Assembly: GCA_050789445.1 (NCBI GenBank) | Contig: JAILXR010000001.1 | Location: 1,054,001-1,118,000, forward strand | Length of the DNA: 64,000 bases | From: JAWSVE01 sp050789445 | GTDB taxonomy: Bacteria; Pseudomonadota; Gammaproteobacteria; Pseudomonadales; Cellvibrionaceae | Direction of reading: 5' to 3' | Shown here: positions 1 through 8,980 of the stretch, piece by piece | How positions within the stretch are numbered: the first letter of the stretch is position 1 | Layout of the letters: the number at the start of each line of letters is the position of its first letter | The notes under the pieces: generated by a model | What the model saw: the letters and a program-made list of their open reading frames with translations, nothing else | Databases searched by the model: none | Told to the model about the DNA's origin: nothing | Position numbers and translations under genes: made by a program

Positions 1-284
1 GTTTCGCCAAGTGCAACAACTTTAGAATGTTTTCCCCATTCAATTAACTGTTCAGTACTTGCTAATCCTTTTTCAACATCTAAAGGATGAACGCCCGCCG
101 AAGCAACAATATTATTGTGCTCTTCTGCAATTTTTAAAACATCTTCTCTATTATCAAGGCTAATGCTGATACAGAGCATTCCCTCAACACCACGCTCTTT
201 TGCCGCATCTAATGCAAGCGAAAGTTCTCCATCATAATGTTTGAGTTTTAATCGATCTAAGTGGCAATGAGAGTCTATCAACAT
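1..284 (-). CDS. TatD family metal-dependent hydrolase, 3' part beyond window
   Basis: N-terminal part of a TatD-family deoxyribonuclease/hydrolase; the gene runs off the left edge, so about 94 residues are visible. The ATG at 282-284 opens MLIDSHCHLDR, with the H-x-H metal-binding motif (H6, H8) that starts the TatD TIM barrel. A later GVHP motif and a GE pair fit the family's next metal ligands. TatD proteins are 3'-5' exonucleases acting on DNA/RNA in the cytoplasm. It lies downstream of PilZ as in Pseudomonas, but a terminator-like hairpin separates the two, so it may have its own promoter. Family call is firm; the exact substrate is not known. Confidence 0.9.
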   Translation of the reverse strand, partial: MLIDSHCHLDRLKLKHYDGELSLALDAAKERGVEGMLCISISLDNREDVLKIAEEHNNIVASAGVHPLDVEKGLASTEQLIEWGKHSKVVALGE

Positions 285-313
285 AAGGAATTATTGCTAA
301 GGTAAAATTATCG

Positions 314-345
314 AAATAAAAAACGCCTACAGAAGAGAGGCGTTT
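314..345 (-). terminator. Intrinsic terminator after pilZ
   Basis: On the minus strand an 8-bp stem (aaacgcct / aggcgttt, arms 338-345 and 321-328) with a 9-nt loop is followed by a T-rich run. It sits just after the PilZ stop codon and before tatD. Confidence 0.75.
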
Positions 346-395
346 ATGAATTAACTATTAAAACATTAAAAATAACGTAGTACATGAAATGAAAA

Positions 396-749
396 TTACA
401 TTGTATGTGTTGGTCGATCTGAATCTAGAGAACCTGCTAAATAGGTTTCAATTTTATTTGCCGCTGTATCATCTTGATCGCTAAATTGTACGCCAACCCC
501 AGCAGCGCGGTTACCTTGTGCGCCTTTTGGTGTTACCCAAATAACTTTTCCAGCAACAGGTATTTTTTCTGGTTCATCCATTAGATTTAAAAGCATAAAA
601 ACTTCATCGCCTAATTTATAACTCTTACCCGTAGGAATAAACAAACCACCGTTTTTTACAAATGGCATATAGGCCGCATAAAGTACCGCCTTGTCTTTAA
701 TCGTAAGAGATAATATTCCGTTGCGAGCACCGCCGCCAAGACCTTTCAT
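396..749 (-). CDS. pilZ: Type IV pilus assembly protein PilZ
   Basis: Small (117 aa) single-domain PilZ protein. The fold's core is visible as GILSLTIKDKAVLYAAYMPFVKNGG near the N terminus, then a GDEV strand and the GVGVQF strand near residue 85. The RxxxR and D/NxSxxG c-di-GMP-binding motifs of classical PilZ domains are absent, which is typical of the pilus-type PilZ that works through protein partners (PilB/FimX) rather than binding c-di-GMP. Position between holB and tatD matches Pseudomonas. It is about 185 bp from holB, so it may be co-transcribed or have its own promoter. Confidence 0.85.
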   Translation of the reverse strand: MKGLGGGARNGILSLTIKDKAVLYAAYMPFVKNGGLFIPTGKSYKLGDEVFMLLNLMDEPEKIPVAGKVIWVTPKGAQGNRAAGVGVQFSDQDDTAANKIETYLAGSLDSDRPTHTM

Positions 750-934
750 AATCGAGTCATTACCTATATCTAAAAAGTGAGTGTCACTTTAGTATTGAAA
801 AACAGTTACTTAGATTCTAATACATTCACTCTAACATTGGTCATTGTAGTCAAAGTGGATATTTAATGCAGCTCTTAATACACTAGACAATTCACTAGTA
901 GAAAACAATCTAGCCTAAATGTCGAATCACCTAC

Positions 935-2026
935 CTATTGACCGGCTTGTCTCTGTGGATGAATGGTCGATTGTCTTCGATTCAATACGACCCAATCCAT
1001 GAGTATTTCCTCCCACAACAAGTGAGGATTAGGGTTAGCGGTACTCAATAACAAACGCTTAAAGTCCAAAACCTTGTCTCTGAAACGAAACATAAGTTGG
1101 GAGTTACCGTGCTGGTTAAATGCGTGAGTCTTCCACTGTTTTCTCTTATCCACTATTTTCACAGGCTGTTTGATAACAATACTATTTGACACATTCTCAT
1201 TCTGCGAATCCTCTCCACTTAATGTCATCTGATCAGACAAAGATCTTGATAAATGTGTGAGGAAAAAATCTATGGCTTTTAGCGCGCCTAATTCAACCGT
1301 ACGCTTTGCTCCAGCAATGACTGTTTGCTTACCTGAAAGCACTTCATCCAATAGTGTTTCAAATTCAACAAGTTGCCCTGGCAGATCATCTTTATAAGCC
1401 TCTAATGCAGAAATTGGTGCGCCGTGTGTCCCCTCTAATAACTGAGCTGCCTGCTCATCACCCACTTTCGGTTTTAGCCATTCGAGAGCTGCAGATTTCG
1501 ATGGAGTTCTCATCACAATACTTTGGCAGCGACTTCTTATCGTTGCCGATAATCGGCTGGGGTGAGAAGACACTAAAATGATAATCGTGTCGCCCTGAGG
1601 TTCTTCAAGTGATTTTAATAATGCATTTCTCGCATTATCATTCATCGCATCTGCAGGTGTGATCACAATACATTTAAAACCACCCTGCTGTGCTGTTTTC
1701 GATAGGAACGAAACTACCTCTCGAATTTGATCGATTTTTATTGCTTTACCTTCCGACTCCGGTTCAACCTGAAAATAATCAGGATGATTTTCACTGATCA
1801 ACAGTTTGCAACTTTTACAGTCACCACAAGCCATTTGATCAACTGGGTCATGACACAACATGGCCTGCGCTAACGCAAACGCAAAATGTTTTTTTCCCAA
1901 ACCTGAAACACCTTGTACCAACAAACCATGTGGCATTCTTTGTGATTGAAATTGTTTCATCACAGATTGCCACTGATCTTGCTGCCATAAAAAAGGCATT
2001 AATGTTTTTGGTTTAATTTCGCTCAT
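935..2026 (-). CDS. holB: DNA polymerase III delta' subunit
   Basis: Clamp-loader delta' subunit of the replicative polymerase. The AAA+ fold is visible with a P-loop-like GVSGLGKK near residue 40 and the zinc-binding cysteines (C58, C67, C70, C73 counted from the ATG). A central LLKSLEEP motif and the downstream SRCQ segment are typical of DnaX/HolB proteins. The frame opens with TTG at 2032, but the ATG at 2026 (MSEIKPK) is the better start; it overlaps the end of tmk by 14 nt, indicating translational coupling. At about 363 aa it is slightly longer than the E. coli protein. Confidence 0.93.
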   Translation of the reverse strand: MSEIKPKTLMPFLWQQDQWQSVMKQFQSQRMPHGLLVQGVSGLGKKHFAFALAQAMLCHDPVDQMACGDCKSCKLLISENHPDYFQVEPESEGKAIKIDQIREVVSFLSKTAQQGGFKCIVITPADAMNDNARNALLKSLEEPQGDTIIILVSSHPSRLSATIRSRCQSIVMRTPSKSAALEWLKPKVGDEQAAQLLEGTHGAPISALEAYKDDLPGQLVEFETLLDEVLSGKQTVIAGAKRTVELGALKAIDFFLTHLSRSLSDQMTLSGEDSQNENVSNSIVIKQPVKIVDKRKQWKTHAFNQHGNSQLMFRFRDKVLDFKRLLLSTANPNPHLLWEEILMDWVVLNRRQSTIHPQRQAGQ

Positions 2027-2669
2027 GAACAAACTTATTTAATTGAAGCTCTATAGAAGCTTGGACGTCTTGTAACGACGGACTTGCATCGATAACAACA
2101 TATCGAGAAGGATCGAGGTTCGCCAATGTTAAATAACCGTTTCTCACCTTTTCAAAGAAATCTATCTTTTCAGATTCTATTCTGTCAAGACGGCCTCTAT
2201 TCATCGCACGCTGCAATCCTAGCGACACATCAACATCTAAAATAACGGTTAAATCTGGTCTCAATTCCTGCTGTACTAAACTTTCTAACTGAGAAATAAT
2301 TTCTAACGACAGGCCACGGGCGTAGCCTTGATAGGCATAGGTCGCATCGGTAAAGCGATCACTTAAAACCCAAGCTCCTCTCTCCAACGCTGGCACAACA
2401 ACTTCTGCTAAATGTTGCGCTCGAGCAGCAAAAATAAGAAGCAACTCAGTTAAATCACACATTTTTTCATCACGAGGTGATAAAACGATTTCTCTGATGG
2501 ACTCAGCTAAAGGTGTGCCACCAGGCTCGCGAGTAGTGACTATCTCAATATTTTGAGATGACAGATATTCTTCAATAAATTTTAAATTACTCGATTTTCC
2601 AACACCTTCGGAACCTTCGAGGGTAATGAATTTTCCACGCATGTTATTTTCTGATTCATTTTTATTCAT
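2013..2669 (-). CDS. tmk: Thymidylate kinase (dTMP kinase)
   Basis: Phosphorylates dTMP to dTDP in the cytoplasm. The P-loop GSEGVGKSS is near residues 19-27, followed by the TREPGGTPLAE substrate motif and the SDRFTDATYAYQG motif with the DR(F/Y) signature. Length (218 aa) fits. A second in-frame ATG at 2642 (MRGKFITLEG) matches the usual family N terminus and could be the true start, since neither site has a strong ribosome-binding sequence. It sits between mltG (22-nt gap) and holB (overlap), the standard arrangement. Confidence 0.95.
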   Translation of the reverse strand: MNKNESENNMRGKFITLEGSEGVGKSSNLKFIEEYLSSQNIEIVTTREPGGTPLAESIREIVLSPRDEKMCDLTELLLIFAARAQHLAEVVVPALERGAWVLSDRFTDATYAYQGYARGLSLEIISQLESLVQQELRPDLTVILDVDVSLGLQRAMNRGRLDRIESEKIDFFEKVRNGYLTLANLDPSRYVVIDASPSLQDVQASIELQLNKFVHERN

Positions 2670-2691
2670 GTTTAGAATTTCTTTTTAACCA

Positions 2692-3747
2692 TTATTTCTT
2701 CGGTGCTGATTGATAATCTTTTTTTCTTCGATTTATTTGATATTCCAATACCGCTTTATTGTGATCTTTTAAGGTTTCCGAGAACTGATGACTTCCATCA
2801 CCTTTCGCGACAAAATATAAAGCTTTGCCATCATCGGGATGTAAAGCAGCATAAATAGCTTCTCTACCCGGTAGCGCAATTGGGGTGGGCGGCAACCCGT
2901 TTATTACGTAAGTATTATAAGGTGTTTTTTGTGAGAGATGACGACGTCTTATATTGCCATCATAAGCATCACCGAGTCCGTAAATAATGGTGGGGTCAGT
3001 TTGCAGTCGCATTTTTTTTTGTAAGCGCCGCACAAAAACACCCGCAATTTCTTCACGCTCTGAAACCTGACCAGTTTCTCGCTCAACAATAGAAGCCATA
3101 ATTAATGCTTCATAGGGGGTTTTATAAGGTAAATTTTCTGACCGACCTTCCCATTCCGTAGCAAGCACATCTTTCATTCTTTGATGCGCTTGCCTCAAGA
3201 TAGTTTTATCACTTACACCTAAAGAATATTGATAGGTATCCGGAAAAAACCAGCCTTCTGGATGCTGCTCTTCTATGTTTAAATTGCTAACAAATTGATC
3301 TATCTGACTCTCATCTGTTAATTCAACTCTAACTTTCTTCTGTGACTGCAAGTGTTTTAAAACTTCTTTAAATGTTTTTCCTTCAACTAAGGTGACCGAA
3401 TAAACAATAACGTCTCCATCAATGAACTTACCTAACAAAGTTTTTGGCGTATCTATTGCGAGGACAGAATACTCTCCCACTTTGATGTTCGTCTTTTTCA
3501 TCAGACGACCATAAACAGATAAGATTTTTGGGTACTTAAAATATCCTTGATTCGCTAATTGATTCGATACTTGCGTTAAAGAAGAGCCAGGCTTTACGAC
3601 AAAGGCAGAAGATAACTCATCTAAATTATTTTCATCTTTAACTGTATGAAGAGAGAGAGGGCTATCAAGCCAATTATAGGTATACAACCCCGCCGCCGTT
3701 ACTGACACAACGGCTAAGAGAAAAATAATTATGAGGAAACGCATCAT
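2692..3747 (-). CDS. mltG: Endolytic murein transglycosylase MltG
   Basis: Inner-membrane lytic transglycosylase that cleaves nascent glycan strands and acts as a terminator of peptidoglycan chain growth. One N-terminal membrane anchor (about residues 3-22) is followed by a LysM-like region and the YceG domain. The catalytic glutamate is visible in ASIVERETG (E222), and the family motifs PEGWFFPDTYQ, TDPTIIYGLG and YNTY..GLPPTPI are intact. Its ATGATG start overlaps the stop of pabC, so translation is coupled. Length (351 aa) is normal. Confidence 0.95.
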   Translation of the reverse strand: MMRFLIIIFLLAVVSVTAAGLYTYNWLDSPLSLHTVKDENNLDELSSAFVVKPGSSLTQVSNQLANQGYFKYPKILSVYGRLMKKTNIKVGEYSVLAIDTPKTLLGKFIDGDVIVYSVTLVEGKTFKEVLKHLQSQKKVRVELTDESQIDQFVSNLNIEEQHPEGWFFPDTYQYSLGVSDKTILRQAHQRMKDVLATEWEGRSENLPYKTPYEALIMASIVERETGQVSEREEIAGVFVRRLQKKMRLQTDPTIIYGLGDAYDGNIRRRHLSQKTPYNTYVINGLPPTPIALPGREAIYAALHPDDGKALYFVAKGDGSHQFSETLKDHNKAVLEYQINRRKKDYQSAPKK

Positions 3748-4673
3748 TCTAGGAAACTCTTTTGTTGCGTGTTAGCAGGCGGCATTCTTCGTTGAGATTT
3801 TAATTGCAAGTCCTCATCCATTCGATCTTGGAGCGATCTTGTCATTGACTTTTTATCCGTCATATTTAAATTTTCTTTTTCGTTTACAGGCGTACCCAAA
3901 ATAGTTTTCACGGGCCAGATTCCTGTCACACTGTTCGACAAAAAAACTTCATCTGCAGACAATAAAAACTCTAAGTGAATATTCATTTCTATTAACTTAA
4001 CATTCAATTCATTTTTAATTAACCGAACAATATTTTTTTTTGCAATGCCTTCAACACCGGTTTTTTTTAAACTTGGCGTAAAAACCTCACCATCTTTCAC
4101 CACAAAAATATTGCGACTAATCGCTTCAATCAAATTATTCTCTATGTCGAACAATAATGCTTCTTGATAACTTTCTTGATTCCACTCTAACGCAGCAAGC
4201 ACATAATCTAACTTGTTTAGATGCTTAATACCCGCTAGAAGTTCGTTATGAGGTAAACGGTGTTTGCAAATAAAAACATCCACGCCTTGCTCATAAAAAC
4301 TTTCGGGAATTAAGGGCATGGGCAACAACATAACCACGATCGTTGGCGCAACAGTTAAAGTTGGCTGGTACCCTCTTCCCGCAGCACCTCTTGTGACTAT
4401 TATTTTTATTAGTCCATCAGATATCTGATTTGCTTTAGCCATTTCCATCAAATGCAGAACATATTCAACCAGTAAATTTTGATCAACATGAATTTTTAAA
4501 CGAGCGCTGTCGGTTTGCAACCGCTCAATATGATCGGCCCAATACGGTAATGTATTTTGATGCAGTAACAAGGTTTCAAACAATCCATCGCCATAAGCCA
4601 ACCCTCGATCAAGAGAATCGAGTGAACTACCTATCCGGCCATTGATTGAAATAATGGGTTTAAAATCAAGCAT
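3744..4673 (-). CDS. pabC: Aminodeoxychorismate lyase
   Basis: PLP enzyme of fold type IV that makes 4-aminobenzoate for folate synthesis. Seen: SLDRGLAYGDGLFET near the N terminus, the PLP-lysine context GIKHLNKLDYVLA (K about 150), and the C-terminal SNSVTGIWPV motif. The frame starts with TTG six bases upstream; the ATG at 4671-4673 is chosen. The roughly 40 residues after the normal family end form a charged, low-complexity tail (NEKENLNMTDKKSM onward), longer than in E. coli (269 aa). Overlaps mltG at its stop. Confidence 0.92.
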   Translation of the reverse strand: MLDFKPIISINGRIGSSLDSLDRGLAYGDGLFETLLLHQNTLPYWADHIERLQTDSARLKIHVDQNLLVEYVLHLMEMAKANQISDGLIKIIVTRGAAGRGYQPTLTVAPTIVVMLLPMPLIPESFYEQGVDVFICKHRLPHNELLAGIKHLNKLDYVLAALEWNQESYQEALLFDIENNLIEAISRNIFVVKDGEVFTPSLKKTGVEGIAKKNIVRLIKNELNVKLIEMNIHLEFLLSADEVFLSNSVTGIWPVKTILGTPVNEKENLNMTDKKSMTRSLQDRMDEDLQLKSQRRMPPANTQQKSFLE

Positions 4674-4842
4674 CTGCAAAGTTTACAACACTTCGACAGG
4701 CAGCCCCACATGAGAATAGATATTCCGTTAAATCAATTCGCACAAAGGTTAAAAAATTTAAAACAGTTTCGAAATATGGAGGGGTATAAATATAGACAGC
4801 TGAAAAGAAAGTATCGAACCGATAAGTAGATAGGAGCAAAAT

Positions 4843-4865
4843 GCGTTTAACGTGAAATTAAACGC
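4843..4865 (-). terminator. Weak terminator-like hairpin at the end of fabF
   Basis: An 8-bp perfect stem (gcgtttaa / ttaaacgc) with a 7-nt loop overlaps the fabF stop codon. On the minus strand only a short attttg follows, so termination would be weak and readthrough into pabC is expected. Confidence 0.4.
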
Positions 4866-6096
4866 GTTTAAACATTAACGAACCATTGGTTCCGCCAAAA
4901 CCGAACGAATTAGAAAGAGAAATATCAATCTGTTTCGATTGAGGCTCATTAGGAACGAAGTTTAGATCGCATCCCTCGCTCGGCTCATGAAGATTAATCG
5001 TTGGCGGTGCCACGTTATCTCTAATAGCGAGAATACTGAAGATAGCTTCTACAGCACCCGCTGCCCCGAGCAAATGACCAATCATTGATTTAGTTGAACT
5101 CACCGCTAGTGATACTGAAGAGCTTCCAAATACAGATTTTACTGCCTGGCATTCAGCCCTATCACCCAATTGCGTTGAAGTCCCATGGGCGTTGATATAA
5201 TCAACGTCTTCTGGGTTTATCTTAGAGTCTGCAAGGGTGTTTTTCATAGAGAGTGCTGCACCGGCGCCATCTTCTGGTGGTGACGTGATGTGGTAAGCAT
5301 CACCACTCATGCCAAAGCCGATTAACTCAGCGTAGATATTCGCACCGCGAGCTTTTGCAAACTCATATTCCTCAAGAACTAATACGCCAGCTCCATCACC
5401 GAGGACAAAACCATCTCGATCTTTATCCCAAGGACGGCTCGCAGACTGAGGATCATCATTTCTTGTCGACAGCGCTCTCGCAGCAGCAAAACCGCCAAGC
5501 CCAACAGGAGTAGATGCCATTTCGGCTCCACCAGCTAACATTGCATCAACTTCACCATGCATAATCATGCGGGCAGCCAATCCAATATTATGTGTTCCTG
5601 TCGTACAAGCTGTAACCATCGCTAAATTTGGCCCTGTAAAGCCATACTTAATCGACAAATTACCCGAGATCATATTTATGATCGCACCCGGCACAAAGAA
5701 AGGAGAAAGCTTTTTCGGGCCCCGCTCGTCTAGAACGTGAGTTACTTCCTCAATCGATCCAATTCCACCAATACCAGCGCCAATAGCAGCACCAATTCGA
5801 TGCGCATTAGATGCGTCAACTTGTAAACCAGAGTCTTCCATCGCTTGAATGCCAGCGACCAATCCGTACTGGATAAACGGATCCATACGCTTTGCATCTT
5901 TAGGTGCGATATAAGGTTCGATATCAAACTCTCTGACTGGAGCATGGAATCGTGTTGTAAAAGCGGAAGCGTCAAAAGATTCGATAAGTTTTGCACCACT
6001 CTTACCAGCAAGAATCCCTTCCCAAGAAGAAGAAACTGTACTGCCAAGCGGCGACAACATACCCAGCCCTGTTACGACAACGCGTTTACGAGACAA
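4858..6096 (-). CDS. fabF: Beta-ketoacyl-ACP synthase II
   Basis: Condensing enzyme of type II fatty acid synthesis, elongating acyl-ACP with malonyl-ACP. The Cys-His-His triad is at C164 (VTACTTG), H304 (NAHGTS) and H341 (SMIGHLLG), matching E. coli numbering within one residue. The start is set by a strong GGAGG on the minus strand (6102-6106), which lies six bases before a TTG codon (6094-6096) opening SRKRVVVTGLG; the longer frame from 6108 would begin over this ribosome-binding site. Length then is 412 aa, the family norm. It follows acpP across a terminator-like hairpin. Confidence 0.95.
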   Translation of the reverse strand: MSRKRVVVTGLGMLSPLGSTVSSSWEGILAGKSGAKLIESFDASAFTTRFHAPVREFDIEPYIAPKDAKRMDPFIQYGLVAGIQAMEDSGLQVDASNAHRIGAAIGAGIGGIGSIEEVTHVLDERGPKKLSPFFVPGAIINMISGNLSIKYGFTGPNLAMVTACTTGTHNIGLAARMIMHGEVDAMLAGGAEMASTPVGLGGFAAARALSTRNDDPQSASRPWDKDRDGFVLGDGAGVLVLEEYEFAKARGANIYAELIGFGMSGDAYHITSPPEDGAGAALSMKNTLADSKINPEDVDYINAHGTSTQLGDRAECQAVKSVFGSSSVSLAVSSTKSMIGHLLGAAGAVEAIFSILAIRDNVAPPTINLHEPSEGCDLNFVPNEPQSKQIDISLSNSFGFGGTNGSLMFKRV

Positions 6097-6227
6097 CGAA
6101 ACCTCCAAACCAATGAGTAATTTCCGAAACTTTGGATGACAATCTTTAGATAGCGGTCTGTCGCTCTAGCGCATGATTAGCACCTAGCTTGAGACAAACT
6201 ATCAATATGCAAGCCTGCACTAAAAAC

Positions 6228-6261
6228 AAAAGCCGCACTATTCAACATAGATACGGCTTTT
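6228..6261 (-). terminator. Terminator/attenuator between acpP and fabF
   Basis: An 8-bp stem (aaaagccg / cggctttt) with an 18-nt loop is followed on the minus strand by gtttttag. It lies between the acpP stop and fabF start and probably releases a large share of transcripts after the abundant ACP message. Confidence 0.7.
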
Positions 6262-6285
6262 AAAATCAAAATCAGACTAAAGCTT

Positions 6286-6522
6286 TTACGCCAAGTTTTT
6301 AGTGATGTAATCGATGGCTAGCTGTACTGTAGTGATTTTTTCAGCTTCTTCATCAGGAATTTCAGTTTCAAACTCCTCTTCCAAAGCCATCACTAACTCT
6401 ACAGTGTCTAAAGAATCCGCACCTAGATCTTCAACAAAAGAAGCTTCAATTTTCACTTCTTCTTCTTTAACACCCAGTTGCTCAGCAACGATTTTTTTTA
6501 CGCGTTCATCAATGCTGCTCAT
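6286..6522 (-). CDS. acpP: Acyl carrier protein
   Basis: Cytoplasmic carrier of growing fatty acyl chains through 4'-phosphopantetheine. The 78-residue protein starts at the ATG 6520-6522 (MSSIDERVKK), with a GGAG upstream at good distance; the 20 extra residues of the longer open frame have no ACP similarity. The phosphopantetheine serine is S37 in EDLGADSLDTVELVM. Very acidic, typical of ACP. It lies between fabG and fabF, and the hairpin after it probably raises its level over fabF. Confidence 0.97.
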   Translation of the reverse strand: MSSIDERVKKIVAEQLGVKEEEVKIEASFVEDLGADSLDTVELVMALEEEFETEIPDEEAEKITTVQLAIDYITKNLA

Positions 6523-6704
6523 ATATATTTCAACTCCAAGTCGATAGAAACCGGCTAAACCACCTAAACAAATATCACCCAATGCGACACTTTATATGGG
6601 GTGGCCCAATTTGAGCGCGCATTTTACATGTATTTTTCACAGGTTGTAACGCAAAACGCCAAAAAACTTACCATATTTGTCTATTTTCTTTATATTTCAA
6701 TAGG

Positions 6705-7448
6705 TTAGGCCATATACATTCCGCCATTTACATGGATTGTTTCGCCTGAAACATAGCCCGCAGCATCACTCACAAGGAATTCGACGACACCAGCGATCTC
6801 TTCTGGCTGCCCTAAACGCGCCAAAGGAATCTGCTGAAGCATGATATCTTTTTGCGCATCTGTAAGTTCTCGGGTCATATCGGTATCGATAAACCCAGGC
6901 GCAACGGTGTTCACTGTAATGCCTCTCGAGCCAACTTCTTTTGCCAGTGCTCTAGCGAACCCTGCAACACCCGCTTTGGTCGCTGCGTAATTTGTCTGTC
7001 CTGCATTACCCATAGACCCAACAACAGAGCTGATATTAACGATTCGTCCCCAGCGGGCCTTCATCATTCCTCTAAGGCATGCTTTACTGAGTTTGAAGAC
7101 AGCATTTAGGTTTGTGTTGATCACATCGCCCCACTCATCATCGCTCATTCGCATCAATAAATTGTCACGAGTTATGCCTGCATTATTGACTAAAATGACC
7201 GGCGCTCCGAAATCTTTTTGTACTGATTCCATTAACGCTTCAACAGAACCCGGCTCTGTCACATTCATTGCTTTACCAACGCCATTGAACCCTTTCTCTT
7301 TAAGGCGAACTGTAATCGCTTCTGCGCCCTTCTCTGTTGTCGCAGTTCCTACAATAATTGCACCAGCCGCTCCTAAAGCGTCAGCTATAGCCGCTCCAAT
7401 TCCTCGACTCGCACCTGTTACTACCGCAACTTTATCTTGAATACTCAT
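6705..7448 (-). CDS. fabG: 3-oxoacyl-ACP reductase
   Basis: NADPH-dependent short-chain dehydrogenase that reduces 3-oxoacyl-ACP. The cofactor motif TGASRGIG is at residues 11-18, NNAG near 88-91, and the catalytic S141, Y154 and K158 (NYAATKAG) are in place. Length 247 aa is standard. An AGGA sequence precedes the ATG at a good distance. Upstream, where fabD would be expected, there is a hotdog thioesterase instead. Confidence 0.96.
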   Translation of the reverse strand: MSIQDKVAVVTGASRGIGAAIADALGAAGAIIVGTATTEKGAEAITVRLKEKGFNGVGKAMNVTEPGSVEALMESVQKDFGAPVILVNNAGITRDNLLMRMSDDEWGDVINTNLNAVFKLSKACLRGMMKARWGRIVNISSVVGSMGNAGQTNYAATKAGVAGFARALAKEVGSRGITVNTVAPGFIDTDMTRELTDAQKDIMLQQIPLARLGQPEEIAGVVEFLVSDAAGYVSGETIHVNGGMYMA

Positions 7449-7476
7449 AAGGTTTCCTGATGATCAAAATGAAAAA

Positions 7477-7896
7477 TTATTTTTTTGTTAACAAATTGAA
7501 AACGCCGTTAGCTCTAGCCACTTTCTTGCCATCGACAAAAAATCGACAACTGACAAATACAATTCGATTTCCTTTTTTCTCAATATCGACGTGTGCTTCT
7601 AACCAATCATCCTTTTGAATTCGTCCAATATAATCCACTGTCAAATTAACAGTCACTGAAGATATGGGCGGCGCTTCAGAAAAAGCGATATTATATCCCA
7701 TGGCTGTATCTGCCAAACTACTAACAACACCCCCATGTAAGTTTCCTCGAATATTACAGTGCTTTTCTTCAACTCTAAGAGCAAGGATATACGTTGTATC
7801 TGCTTTCTTTTGATAGACGGGTCCAAACAAATTAACAAAGTTGCTAATTCTATTTAAACTTTCAAAACCTTTGGGAATGGGATTCGCTTCTGACAT
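7477..7896 (-). CDS. PaaI-type hotdog thioesterase in the fabD position
   Basis: Hotdog-fold acyl-thioesterase of the PaaI/YbgC-like group, about 139 aa from the ATG at 7894-7896 (MSEANPIPKGF); the frame can be extended to a TTG at 7941 but that stretch looks non-coding. The family motif NIRGNLHGGVVSSLADTAMG gives the HGG and the downstream catalytic acidic residue, and SSVTVNLTVDYIG is the second conserved block. It is read in series with plsX and fabG. Known family members hydrolyse acyl-CoA or acyl-ACP; here the location suggests release or proofreading of ACP/CoA thioesters, which is an inference. Confidence 0.82.
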   Translation of the reverse strand: MSEANPIPKGFESLNRISNFVNLFGPVYQKKADTTYILALRVEEKHCNIRGNLHGGVVSSLADTAMGYNIAFSEAPPISSVTVNLTVDYIGRIQKDDWLEAHVDIEKKGNRIVFVSCRFFVDGKKVARANGVFNLLTKK

Positions 7897-7958
7897 AGTG
7901 TTTTTTCTAATTTTATTTTCGTGATAGATAAGACCTAGCAAATGAATTTTAATAAATG

Positions 7959-8975
7959 CTAAGTAAATATCTCTTCAAGTTGTTGATTAATTTTTTCTGG
8001 CATATTTTTATTCACGTGATCAATAGCCATTTCTAATGCATGATAAAAACCTTGAGTGTTGGCACTCCCATGGCTCTTTATCACGGTGCCTTGCAACCCT
8101 AAAAAGCAAGCGCCATTGTGACGATTAGGATTATATTTCTCTCGCCATTGGCTGAGAACAGGAGAAGCAAACCAACCTGACAAACGACCAAAAAAACTAC
8201 TTTGAAATCGATTCTGAATACTTTCCAATAAAAAAGTTGCAGCGCCTTCGCTAACTTTTAGAGCGATATTCCCCACAAATCCATCACAAACAATAACGTC
8301 AACAGTGCCTGTATAAATCGCATCACCTTCAACAAATCCTGCGTAATTAATCATTTTGTTTTCTGACAACATATCAGATGCCAAGCGGACTTGCTCAACA
8401 CCTTTAATATTTTCTTCACCAATATTTAACAAACCAACCGAAGGAGACAAATTATTATCGCTCACACTGGCTAGAACAGAACCCATTGAGGCAAACTGAG
8501 CTAGCTGCTCCGCTGTGCAATTAATATTTGCACCCAAATCTAATAAATAACAATGCCCCTTACGAGAAGGGATCGCCTTACAAATTGCTGGTCGATCTAT
8601 GCCAGGAAAAGCTTTTAATAAGTATCGTCCCACTGCCATTAACGCGCCCGTGTTTCCACAGCTGACACACGCATCCACTTGCTTTGTTTTCACAAGCTCT
8701 AAGGCTTTCCACATAGAAGAGTTTTGTTTTTGTCGCAACACAGTAGATGGCTTATCATCCATCGAGACAATGTCGGAAGCATGGACGATATGTATTTGGT
8801 TTGATTTGCTTAGATTAGAACTCTCAAGTAAAGGACTCAGTTGATCCTGATGGCCAACAATGAAAATTTCGACATGAGAATGGAGAGAAATGATTTTTTG
8901 AGCAGCACAGATAACAGGATGGGGACCAAAGTCCCCACCCATAGCATCAATCGCAATTCGAATTGATGAGGCCAA
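7959..8975 (-). CDS. plsX: Phosphate acyltransferase PlsX
   Basis: Converts acyl-ACP to acyl-phosphate, the first step of phospholipid synthesis via PlsY. Seen: RIAIDAMGGDFGP at the N terminus, SCGNTGALMA near residue 105, LLDLGANINC and DGFVGNIALK. It starts with TTG at 8973-8975, five bases after an aaggt sequence and just after the rpmF stop, so it is coupled to L32. Length (338 aa) is normal. Next gene in the series is the thioesterase rather than fabH/fabD. Confidence 0.95.
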   Translation of the reverse strand: MASSIRIAIDAMGGDFGPHPVICAAQKIISLHSHVEIFIVGHQDQLSPLLESSNLSKSNQIHIVHASDIVSMDDKPSTVLRQKQNSSMWKALELVKTKQVDACVSCGNTGALMAVGRYLLKAFPGIDRPAICKAIPSRKGHCYLLDLGANINCTAEQLAQFASMGSVLASVSDNNLSPSVGLLNIGEENIKGVEQVRLASDMLSENKMINYAGFVEGDAIYTGTVDVIVCDGFVGNIALKVSEGAATFLLESIQNRFQSSFFGRLSGWFASPVLSQWREKYNPNRHNGACFLGLQGTVIKSHGSANTQGFYHALEMAIDHVNKNMPEKINQQLEEIFT

Positions 8976-8980
8976 ACCTT

